Source: Pleodorina starrii (lineage: Eukaryota > Chlorophyta > Chlorophyceae > Chlamydomonadales > Volvocaceae). From it: a DNA stretch of 64,000 bases. The stretch spans positions 1,107,501 to 1,171,500 of the forward strand of contig BRXU01000004.1 in NCBI GenBank assembly GCA_030267565.1. Direction: 5' to 3'. Numbering within the stretch: position 1 is the first letter of the stretch; each line of letters begins with the position of its first letter. Under the pieces are notes generated by a model. That model had not been told where the DNA came from, did not search any database, and saw only the letters and a list, made by a program, of their open reading frames with translations. Position numbers and translations under genes: made by a program. Positions 24,710-34,361 of this stretch are shown piece after piece.

Positions 24710-27035
24710 TCACGCCGACTTGGCCCCAGTTCGCAGCTCCGCCTCGATTTGCTCCAGGGTCTTGCCCTTGGTCTCGGGCACCTGCAGGGGGAACCACAAA
24801 CACGCACACATGCAGCCACCCGTATGTGGTGGGAACGCACTTCCCGGGGGAGAGACCCAACGCGGGGTGACTCGCCGGCCCAACCTGATGACGCGCCTGG
24901 GACGCGGCGCGGCGCCCGCGCCAAATTCGTCGCGCATCGTCATCATCGTCACGCATCATCACCACCAAAAGGTACATTCGGGCCATCCAGAGGTCGCGAC
25001 ACAACGCAGCACGAATGTGCGAAAACACATACGGTAGGCAGAGAGGTAGGGGTGACGCGGCATCGGGCGGTGGCCCACGGGTCACAGGACGGCGGAGGGG
25101 CCCAGCCCCAGAGCACCAGCCCCGCAGCGCCGGCCACGTCACGCCCCACACCCGTAACTCACCTTTCAACAAAAACACGCATCCGGGACGCGGGGCCCGC
25201 TCTCCACACCGCATCATCTCCTGGCCCCACCCCACCACACCCACCCACACCCACACCCACCCACACCCACCCACACCCACACCCACCCACACCCACACCC
25301 ACCCACACCCACCCCACCCCACCCTTCCCAGCCTTCCCCTCCCTCTTCCCCCTCTCCTCCCCCCCACCCACCCCACCTGGCTCCGCACGTAGAACGCCCC
25401 CGCCAGCGCCACGATGCCGAAGAAGGTGTAAACGGGCGCCAGGCCGTACGTCTGTACGGCAGACATGAAGGTCTGCCCCACCACCACGTTGCAGATCCAG
25501 TGGCTCACGAACGCAGCCGACACGGCCTTGCCTGTGGGGCGGGGGTCGGGGCGGGGAGGGGGCGGGAGGGCGGGGGATGCTGGGATAGGGAGCTGGAGGC
25601 ACGGGCCTGGCTTGTGTGCCTGCGTGCGGTAACACCCTTCCTGGCGCCGTCAACTCATGCTGCCGCCGAACCTTCCCAACCCATTTCTCACCCCGTTCTC
25701 ACCCAAAACCTTCCCAACCCCGTTCTCACCCCGGGTACTCAGCGGGTTGAGCTCGGGTACAATGGTGGCGGGCACGGGACCCGCTCCCAGCGCGAAGGCC
25801 AGGATGTAGGCCAGGGTTCCCACCACCGCGATACTGCCCGCGTGGGGCTGCAGGGAGGGCAGACTGAAGCCGGCGGCCATGGCGAACATGGCGGCGGCCT
25901 GAGAGCCGGAGCAGAGGCGGGGGAGGCCGGGGAGGGGACTTCGAAATAAAATCATATAATGATGCGGTGAATATTTGATGTGGTGAATAATGGGGAACAA
26001 CGGGGACAGGGGCGGGTGCGGCCCAAAGCAGCTGAGTGCGGCCATGGAGCTGGTTGCAGCCGCCCGTCATTGGGGAACCAGTCAGGGGGCGGCAAAGACG
26101 AACACCACACCGCTAGTGTGTGTGTGTGTGTGTGAATGATGGGCATGGAGGAAAGGGCCCCCATCCATCGCCAGACCGAACTCAACAGCATCCCGCGCCC
26201 GCGGGTTCCTCCTGATAACACACAACATGAACGCATTCACGCACAACGTACACACCCCCTCCTCACACGCCACCTCCTCCCCCTCCCCCCGCTCGCCTGC
26301 CCCACGAAGCTGTTGGCCAGCAGCTGTTTGCGCCCCGCACTCTCCATAAGGCCCGCAGCCACGATGGTGCCCAACACATTGGTGGCGCCCACTGCGGCAC
26401 TGGCTAGGGCGTCGCTGCTCACACCGGCCTGGAGGGGAGGGAGGGAGGGAGGGGCACAGGGGAGGGGACAGGGGAGGGATGGGGTGGCGGAAAAGAGCAC
26501 AGCGCGTGCGAGCGAAAGCCGAAAGGCTGGCAGGTGGTGGTGATGGTGGTGGTGGGGGGGGAAGAGGAGGCTGATGTGGCCTTGCACCAAAGCAGCCCCA
26601 ACCCATCCGGCGTCCCCCACCGCCCCCACCACCGCCTCCTCGCCCACACCCGCACCGGAACCCGGCCACACAGCTCCGGAGCCCCCCGTTAGTCTCTTCT
26701 CCCCCCCACCCACCCCCACCACCACCACCACCACGTCCCAAAAGAAACCAGTCCCTTACCCCAACCACCCACACGCACATACGCTCCCCCTCTAATGCAT
26801 CCCCATGGACCATGCACCACTCTGCACTGTCATCCCATCCTCCCCCCACAAAAGGCACCTGACGGAACACGGAGGATGAGAAGTAGACGAGTGCGTTGAT
26901 CCCCGCGAACTGTTGGAAGGCGAACAGCATCACACCGATGAGCAGGGGCCGGGCGGCGGGGCCACTCAGCAGAGCCAGGCCGCCGTGCTGGGCCACTGCG
27001 ATGCCTGAGGGGTGTGTTGGGTTGGGTTGGGCTGT

Positions 27036-27098
<63 letters not shown>

Positions 27099-30000
27099 GT
27101 TACAGTATCTGACCGGGCCCTGACGCTGGCCAGGGGCTGCTAACCCAGCCCCGACGGAAAGACCGCCTAAGCACTCTCCCCCTTGCGGTGGGAGAAGGGC
27201 GTGAGGGGCCGCTACCCCCTCCTGCTCGACGCAGAGCTGGCTGCGTCGTATACCCCATATACGGGTGTACGGCGCAGCGGCTCCCCAAAAGCTTGAGCTC
27301 ACAGCCTGCCTTATACGGCAGCTGGGCCCTTCGTCCGCACAAACAGCAGTCGCGCCGGCGCACTACGCGGCGCCCGCGCTGTCCTGCCCGCCCTGAAGTC
27401 CTTGCAGCGCCGGGGCGCCCGGCCGGCCTGCTACCGGCTGGCGGTGCTCCTCTAGGCGCGAAAACAAAGCGCTGAGAACCTGCCCCGAGCTTGGTCCGGC
27501 TCGTGGGCGGTCAGCACCAAAGGAGAACCCAAGACAGCGCGCGCCCTACCCCTACTACTACTCCTACTACGACGGCCCCGGAGAGGCCGGGGGGTGGCCC
27601 CTAGAGGCCGAGCTCCAGAGCGCCGCTTGGCCTCGACGCGGCAGGAGGTCGGGAGCGGGCCTTGCGGCAGCGGGCTAGGTGACGGAGCTATAGTTCGCAC
27701 TAGGCGGCACCTCGCCAACTCGCCTCACTCTCGCTATACCCGCTCCCTAAAGCCTCCCTCGCCTACAAAAGGCAGCCCGCGGCGGTCTCTGCGTGTGTGT
27801 GTGTTTTTGTGTGTGGGGTTTTGTGTGTGTTTTTGTGTGTGTTTTTTGTGTGTGTTTTTGTGTGTTTTTGTGTGTGTGTTTTGGGTGTGTGGGGTTTGTT
27901 GGATTTGTTGTGTGTGTGTGTAATAGGGGCGGGGAGTGGGGGGTCCAGAGGCTTCAGAGCGGAATGCGTGAAATGGTACCGGTAGGTGGAGGGCAACCCG
28001 CCGTTGCCCTCCACCGGTACAGGTTTTGAAGAACCGAGCCAGCACAGGGGGAGGTCTACGATACTGCTGGACATCTGAAAACGCTAAAGCCCCTTCCCTC
28101 CCCTCCCAGGTAAGCTTATGGGAAAACCCGGCCCTCACGATCCGTACAGCCAAACACAAACACCCGCAACACCCCCTCCTCCCCCTCGCTACTGTACTGC
28201 CTTCCAAGTGCCGCAGCCCTGACCTGGATTACCCCACATATACACATACACACACGCGCGCACGCGCACACGCAACCCCCGTTTCAAGACATACGGACCT
28301 TTTGGAAGCCAACCACCCGCCACCCGCCACTTGCGAAACCCTAAAACCCTGTAACCCAGTACCTACCCGGGGAGTGCGCGTCCACGTCCGCCGCCGCCGC
28401 CCTGCCGGTGTTGGCTGATGCCGCGGATATGGCCGCGGGTCTCGACGCATCCAGCTCCTCGGGCCCCCGCGGCCCCCACAGCCTGCGAGCTGCCTGCTCC
28501 GCCTCCTGGTCCCGGTGGCGGGAGGCCAACCAGCGGGGGCTCTCGGGGCCCAGCAGCATGCCTGGAGGGGTGGAGGGGTGGAGGGGTGGCACAAAGGGGT
28601 GTCGGAAAAGAGGGAGTCGAGGGGGCGTCGAGGGGTCAGGGAGTGATATGCTCCTTTATTAAACAAGGGGGATAAAACAAGGGGGCGTCGAGGGGAGATG
28701 GAAGAACACGAGCCGCAGCAAAAGGGAGAGGGCGGGAGAGGGCGGGGACCGTGGAGGGGAGGGGAGCAAGTCAAGTCAAATGGGTCTTCCAGAGTGCAGC
28801 TGGGAGGGAGTGCATGGAGGCTTTGTGCGGCCGTGGGGGGCCGGCCGAACAGCATAGACCCCCAAAGGCCATCCCCCCTCAACATCCCTGCCCAGCCCCC
28901 ACCCCACCCCCTGCCGCCCCCCCCCTCAACCTCCCCCCCCCCCCGGCCCCTCACCCAGGCCCAGCAGCGCTGCCGGAATGGCCGCCAATTGGAACATGGC
29001 CCTCCACTGGCCTCCAGGGAGGACCACATTCACCAGCAGGGCACCCAGGATGCCTAGGCAGATGGTCAACTGGTTGAGGGTGCCCAGAGTGCCGCGGATG
29101 CGGGTGGGGGCTACCTTTGGGGGGGAGGAGGGAGGGAGGGGGGGAGGGAGGTGGGTGGATGGGGGGAGGGAGGGTGGAGGGAGGAATGACGCGGCAGGGG
29201 CCGTTCTGGGGTCCTCGATTTCGCCTCCGCGAACGGGGAAGGGGTTAGGGGCCGGGGGAACAGCCGCGCCACCGGAGCAGCGCAGCAGCGAGCGCAGGGC
29301 GGGGCGGGGCAGGGCGGGGCGGGGCGGGGCGGGGCGGGGCGGGGCGGGGCGGGGCGGGGGCGTTTCGTTGCCTTCCGAGGGGCTAAGTGAAGTGTGCGTA
29401 TCGTAGAGAGGGCGACGGGCACCGGCTACGGACATAAAAGGTGGGCTGGCTGGGGAGGCGGGCGGCTGGGCTTTTTTCTGCCTTGCAGGACGCCCAGCGA
29501 GCGAGCGGGGACACACACACACACACACACACACACGTGAGAGGAGGGGAGGAGGAGGGGGGTCCTTCGGGTCCGAGAGGACTTAGGGTGCAGAGACCGC
29601 CGCAGGCTGCCTTTTGTAGGCAAGGGAGGCTTTAGGGAGCGGGTTTAGCGAGAGTGAGGAGAGTTGGCGAGGTGCCGCCTAGTGCGAACTATAGCTCCGT
29701 CACCTAGCCCGCTGCCGCAAGGCCCGCTCCCGACCTCCTGCCGCGTCGAGGCCAAGCGGCGCTCTGGAGCTCGGCCTCTAGGGGCCACCCCCCGGCCTCT
29801 CCGGGGCCGTCGTAGTAGGAGTAGTAGCAGGGGTAGGGCGCGCGCTGTCTTGGGTTCTCCTTTGGTGCTGACCGCCCACGAGCCGGACCAAGCTCGGGGC
29901 AGGTTCTCAGCGCTTTGTTTTCGCACCTAGAGGAGCACCGCCAGCCGGTAGCAGGCCGGCCGGGCGCCCCGGCGCTGCAAGGACTTCAGGGCGGGCAGGA

Positions 30001-30283
30001 CAGCGCGGGCGCCGCGTAGTGTGCCGGCGCGACTGCTGTTTGTGCGGACGAAGGGCCCAGCTGCCGTATAAGGCAGGCTGTGAGCTCAAGCTTTTGGGGA
30101 GCCGCTGCACCGTACACCCGTATATGGGGTATACGACGCAGCCAGCTCTGCGTCGAGCAGGAGGGGGTAGCGGCCCCTCACGCCCTTCTCCCACCGCAAG
30201 GGGGAGAGTGCTTAGGCGGTCTTTCCGTCGGGGCTGGGTTAGCAGCCCCTGGCCAGCGTCAGGGCCCGGTCAGATACTGTAAC

Positions 30284-30339
<56 letters not shown>

Positions 30340-31684
30340 TGCGCACCCTCGCCGCTTGCCTACCACACACAATCCTAAGTCACCTCCGCCCCCCTCCCTA
30401 AAACCCGCACTCCACTAACCCTCCCCCCGCCTCGTCTCCTCCCTCCCCCCATAACCCCACCTCCCTCCTCCCTCCCCCCCAACCCCTCCCGCCCCTCCCC
30501 GCTCCCCCCGCCCCACCCCCATTTCCTCCCCCCCCAAACCCACCTCACTGATGTACGTGGGCACCAGCGCCGACGACAGCCCAATGGCCGCCCCCGTCAG
30601 GAAGCGCCCCACCGCCATGAGGCCGATGTCGGAGGCGGCGGCGCTCAGCAATGGACCCACCATCATAGGCAGTGCAGCCAATAGGAAGGAGCCGCGGCGA
30701 CCCAGACTGTCCGCCACACCGCCCCCGGCCAGACTGCCCAGAGCGGCGCCGGCCAGGGTGCTGCTCACGACCTGAGAACCGGAGGGGCGTTGGGGGGAAG
30801 AGTGATTTTGCAAAAAAAACAAGAACCGGAGGGGGTTTAAACAGTGATTTTGCAAGAAAGAAACAAGAAGCGGAGGGGTGGGAGGGCGTTTGGCGGGAAT
30901 GGAGTCAAAAGATGAAATCGCGGAGGTGGGTCGGGGGCGGGGGAGGAAGGGCAGGAGGGGGAGGGGAGGTGGGTTTGCTTTTTTGGGTGCGATGCGGACG
31001 AGGCTGCTGGCTGCCACCGCTGGTACATACCCCGCCACCGCCACAACCCCCGCCCCGCCGCCGCTGCCACTGCCACGCCCACCATCGATCCCCCCCAGAT
31101 GCAGCGCAACCTGTTCCCAAGCGCTCCCAGGCGCCACCAGCCCCTCACAGACCCCAAACACATACCCTCCCCCCCACACACCCTCCCACACACCCACACC
31201 CACACCCCCCGCCCTCCCCCTCACCAGCCCCCACATACGTGGGTACCCCCCTCACCAGCCCCATGAGCGCCTTGTCCCCCGCGATACCCAGATCCGAAGC
31301 GATGGTCTCCAGCGGCCCATTGATCACCGACAGATTGAACCCGAACGCGAAGCTGCCCGCACAGGCCACCGCCACCGCCAGCAGCACCGGACCCAGCGGC
31401 GCGACGTTGCCGGGAGCGGGGGAGGCGGAGGCGGAGGCGGACGATATCGGCAGCTCGCTGCCGGCGGCGGCGCTGCCCGGCTGGCTGCTGCTGTCGTCGG
31501 CAGCGGCGGAGCCCTTGAAGTGGGCGGTGGTGGTGGGGCGGTGCTCCGGGCGGCGGTGGAGGTGCGTGGGGAGGTGGGGGGAGGGGAGGGGGTTTGGCAG
31601 CGAGGGGAAGGGGCCGTGGCCTGCGCGGGTGGAGGATTGGGGGGGGGAGGGGGGCAGCAGGGAAGGCAGTGGTGGAAGGGGCAT
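24710..31684 (-). CDS. pGlcT: Plastidic glucose transporter (MFS sugar porter)
   Basis: Moves glucose across the inner plastid envelope, typically exporting starch breakdown products. Nine exons: 31684-31256, 30771-30544, 29114-28955, 28561-28367, 27004-26859, 26428-26297, 25898-25730, 25531-25377, 24781-24710; 1686 nt, 561 residues. Twelve-helix sugar-porter motifs appear in order: SFAFGFNLSVINGPLE, ADSLGRRGSF, GRFLTGAAIGLSSALVP, GPESPRWL, FQQFAGINALVYFSSSVFR, VPETKGKTLEQIEAEL. The family match is to Arabidopsis pGlcT rather than to plasma-membrane hexose transporters. The first ~105 residues are Pro/Ser/Ala-rich and fit a transit peptide, though acidic residues make it atypical. The intron after exon 6 appears to use a GC donor (CAG|GCGAGC). 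Introns 2 and 4 hold inverted copies of a retroelement. The start could lie further upstream. Confidence 0.9.
25238..25315 (+). repeat. CCCACA/CCCACC hexanucleotide minisatellite
   Basis: A tandem array of CCCACA and CCCACC units in the last transporter intron, between exons 8 and 9. On the transcript strand it is GGGTGT-type, G-rich DNA. Confidence 0.8.
27041..27097 (+). repeat. (GT)n microsatellite at element end
   Basis: About 28 GT units directly abut the 3' end of retroelement copy A, which reads from the minus strand. On the element strand this is a (CA)n tail. Confidence 0.9.
27098..27792 (-). mobile_element. Retroelement copy A (about 695 bp)
   Basis: It lies in transporter intron 4 (28366-27005), in the same sense as the gene. 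It is nearly identical to copy B at 29590-30285 but inverted relative to it. On the element strand it starts at GCAGAGACCGCCGC and ends at AGATACTGTAACGA followed by (CA)n. A GT/T-rich microsatellite (27793-27921) abuts the 5' end. Near the 3' end are small stem-loops, for example GACGCAG..CTGCGTC and GGCT..AGCC, as reverse transcriptases of LINEs often recognise. It encodes only short unmatched frames of about 88 residues, so this is probably the 3' non-coding part of a LINE, or a SINE mobilised by one. Confidence 0.75.
28632..28659 (+). repeat. 28-nt motif duplicated in the transporter locus
   Basis: GGGGTCAGGGAGTGATATGC followed by TCCTTTAT is identical to 31771-31798 just upstream of the same gene. 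It contains GGAG..CTCC around TGATATG. Here it sits in transporter intron 3 (28954-28562). Confidence 0.7.
29296..29360 (+). repeat. (GGGGC)n array
   Basis: About thirteen tandem GGGGC units with one interruption, in transporter intron 2 (antisense to the transcript). Able in principle to form G-quadruplexes on the + strand. Confidence 0.85.
29537..30285 (+). mobile_element. Retroelement copy B (about 750 bp)
   Basis: In transporter intron 2 (30543-29115), antisense to the gene. From 29590 it matches copy A over its whole length. It extends about 53 nt further 5', up to a CA run at 29511-29536. It ends at AACGA followed by (CA)n to about 30338. A, B and C therefore share a 3' end and differ in 5' truncation, and each truncation point abuts CA/GT-type microsatellite DNA. 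The inner A and B arms are inverted and about 1.8 kb apart. Confidence 0.75.
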
Positions 31685-31770
31685 TGGGGTTACGCGAGGT
31701 GAGCGGTAGGGGAGGGGGAGGAGAGGGGCGTCTGGCGCCGGGACGGGACATGGGCGGAGGAGCTACCCGG

Positions 31771-31799
31771 GGGGTCAGGGAGTGATATGCTCCTTTATA
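31771..31799 (-). promoter_or_regulatory. Upstream copy of the 28-nt motif
   Basis: Same sequence as 28632-28659, located about 87 nt upstream of the transporter start codon. It runs straight into a TATA-like TTTATATAAA. Confidence 0.35.
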
Positions 31800-31803
31800 T
31801 AAA
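31794..31803 (-). promoter_or_regulatory. TATA-like box of the glucose transporter
   Basis: TTTATATAAA lies about 110 nt upstream of the transporter ATG. It is palindromic, so it could also serve a divergent transcript toward 32161. Confidence 0.3.
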
Positions 31804-32160
31804 CATGAGTCACTGCGGACGGGGGTGCTCCCTGTTAGGCGGAGGCGACATACTGGAAGTCGGGTCCATCAGGATCGATCGGCTTTGGAGGTGAGGGTAA
31901 TACTACCCGTAGCGAGGGATGCTTCAAGAGGGCACGGCGTGGTGGGGGGCAAAGGGGTGTAATGATGGTTTCAGCTGTTCGGACCGTTCACTCGCGTTCA
32001 GGCCTGCCCGCAATGTTTTTGAGAAACGCGTTGGCACAAACTAAGATCGCCCAGGCTAATAGTGCTCGTGAGCTTGACCTGTTGCGTTCCGAAAGGAAAG
32101 CCCGCCAGGCCCCGCGCACCTGCGCTGAGTCGCCTTCGTGTAACCAGAAAGTGGGATGAT

Positions 32161-32623
32161 ATGTTTGCCGCAGAAGCTACAGTAAGGTTGGCTTCAGGAG
32201 ACAGCCTACGGGAGATCAACTGCGAGTACCCCGTGAAGGTCGCCATGGCCGGTGCGACACGCTTCGCCAAGGTTGAGGACACGAATGTGTTAAGCGCTGT
32301 ATACTGATTTGTTACTATTGCGCGCATACTAATGTCGCAGGACGACTGCCAGCTGTTCAGGGCGGGACGACGGAATCATAATGACGTCGACGACAAACTG
32401 CTGTACGACACAGTCAAAGCCGTTGTAAGCTCGAACTGCTATGTATAGTTGTTTATGCCATTCATAGGATTAATACCAAGGATTGGCGTGCGAAGGTATG
32501 CTGCTGGCTTGTGCCCAGCCTGCCTTGCCCTGCCGCTAACGGAGTAATTAACAAGGGCTGTAACAAAAACACTTGCAGTATCCTGCATCTGTTTCAATAA
32601 CTGTTTCCGTGCAGGCGCGCTGA
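32161..32623 (+). CDS. Possible small spliced gene, unknown function
   Basis: Three exons, each joining in phase 0: 32161-32286 (begins MFAAEATVRLASGDSL), 32341-32424 (DDCQLFRAGRRNHNDVDDKL..) and 32579-32623 (YPASVSITVSVQAR, stop). They would give 84 residues. The second exon has a strong GTAAGC donor and good coding look. The open frame continues upstream of the ATG (..TRKWDD), so a further 5' exon may exist, perhaps the ORF at 31962-32159 starting MMVSAVRTV. No family is recognised. It would be divergent from the glucose transporter and share its promoter region. Confidence 0.35.
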
Positions 32624-34361
32624 TACGATGGTACTCCGCCTAGAACTGTCAGGCCCTTCGCCTATGTAACAGACACCAAATTGGTTTTCACTTGGTTTCC
32701 CAGGTAAGCGCATTGTGCCTGCCACTGAAAGCGCTTGATCCATGACAGTCAGTTCGAGTCGGATACCCAACCGCTTCGACGTTAGTCCGTTGCAAAGGAA
32801 ACCAACCAACTGACATTACATGCACGCGCCCGAATGAGCCCCAATCCTATCGGCGTTATGGCGTACTTAATTATCGCATCCATGTGGTCTCCGAGATAGG
32901 CTCGCTCCAGATCCCACAGCCCAGTACGAGTACTTGAACTCGCATACCCCTCGGGTTCGCCTGTTCCTGTCAGGGTGGCTCGTGCTGTCTGGCCTGATTG
33001 CGCTTTCCTTTGCCCCCTGGTCGTCTCCGCTACAGTGCACAGCCAGCTGACCCTATCCGCCCCAGGGTCTGGAGCCCACACTGCCCACTGTACAACAACA
33101 TCAAAGATGATGACGCGGCGACGCTGTGCGAAACAGGCCGGGACCAAGCTACGAACGCGCGCGGAATGACAACGGGCCGAGCAAGTGGACGAGCAAATCC
33201 GGCGTGTGGCAGTATGGCTTTTAAGCAAAGCGTGGGTCGGCCGGAACTCTGCGGACGCCATAAGCGTCCCAAGCAGCAACGCTCCACATGGCACACCTCC
33301 ATCCTTACTGGCTGCGCCCCTTGCACACGGCAAACCCACCGCATCGTGCCGCAAGCAGCACCGATTCACATCGCACACACACCTGAGAAAGGCATACAGT
33401 GGTTCCACCTCCTTCGCCCCCCCACACCCCCGAGCACACCGGCCGACGTACCGTATATCCGGACAGTCCGTATCCAATAAATGTGTGCTTATTAAATCGT
33501 TCAGACAGCCACATGGCCTCTTTGGCATCGGAAATCCGCACGTCCAGGGAGGCGCCGGGCCCGACCTGCAGGACAGGAAGCCCGTTGGGGCCACTGGACC
33601 GCTGCGTGTGCCCAAGGTTCGGTGGAGTGCCACTGTGCCCGCCACCCAACCGATCCAAACCCTCACCACCCAGCCACCCAACCGCCTCTTTCGTCCAGTG
33701 CAGCTCAGTCTCTTGGTTATGTCGGCGCATAATTTTGCACATCGTATACCGGTATATGTATAGAAAGCTTATGGACACGGAAGAAACGTGCATAGGACGA
33801 GAAGAACACTGGAATCAGCACGGCCCCCTCCGGCTCCCTGTCGAAGGTGGCGGAGGAGTCCAAGCAATCGCATCAAGCTATTAGGCAGTCAACGCGGCAT
33901 TTGTCACGCGGACCAACCACCGCGGGCCGCTCTTGGGAGCCGCCCTCACGAAACCTACACCACCCACCCGGGTGCATGGGTAGATGTGCTGCCCAGAGCC
34001 CCACTGCGAGGCAATCATCCTCTACTTGCAGCCGCATCGACGAGCACAGAGGAACCCAAGGCTCAGCGGCACACCCTTGGCCGCCACCACCCCCAGCCCG
34101 CGCAACTGTACATTATGCCGCCCATTGCGCGGGGTGGTCGCGTGCCCCAGCAGCGACACCGACTTCAAGATCCCCCGTCGCTGACTGTCCTCACGCAAAC
34201 TCACACACACACACCGCGGGAGCTGCGATGTATGCACGTGTTCTTCAGTCGCATGGCTGCACTGGCACGCACAGCGAACCCCGCGAACTGCGCGCTCTGG
34301 CGCCAACACTCACCCAATCAAAAGCCATTGACGCTTCTCCTCCTCCCCCTCCCCCCCATCC
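32624..34361. other. Region without a recognisable gene
   Basis: A 299-codon open frame on the minus strand (33681-32782) shows no family similarity or splice support and is overlapped by long frames on +. About 32985-33110 resembles 62855-62965 in part (CCGCTACAGTG core, then a TGTAACAACA-like stretch), suggesting a diverged dispersed repeat. The 3' UTR of the trithorax gene must lie at the right edge. Confidence 0.45.

Noticed and set aside
25238..25315. CRISPR-like regular repeat
   Set aside because: Simple six-base minisatellite without unique spacers, in a nuclear intron.
27098..30285. The inverted copies A and B as terminal repeats of one 3.2-kb transposon
   Set aside because: Two conserved transporter exons lie between them, the third copy is 5'-truncated, and each copy has its own microsatellite flanks.
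32782..33681. 299-codon open frame on the minus strand
   Set aside because: No family resemblance, no splice-supported extension, and long frames also on the opposite strand; explained by base composition.
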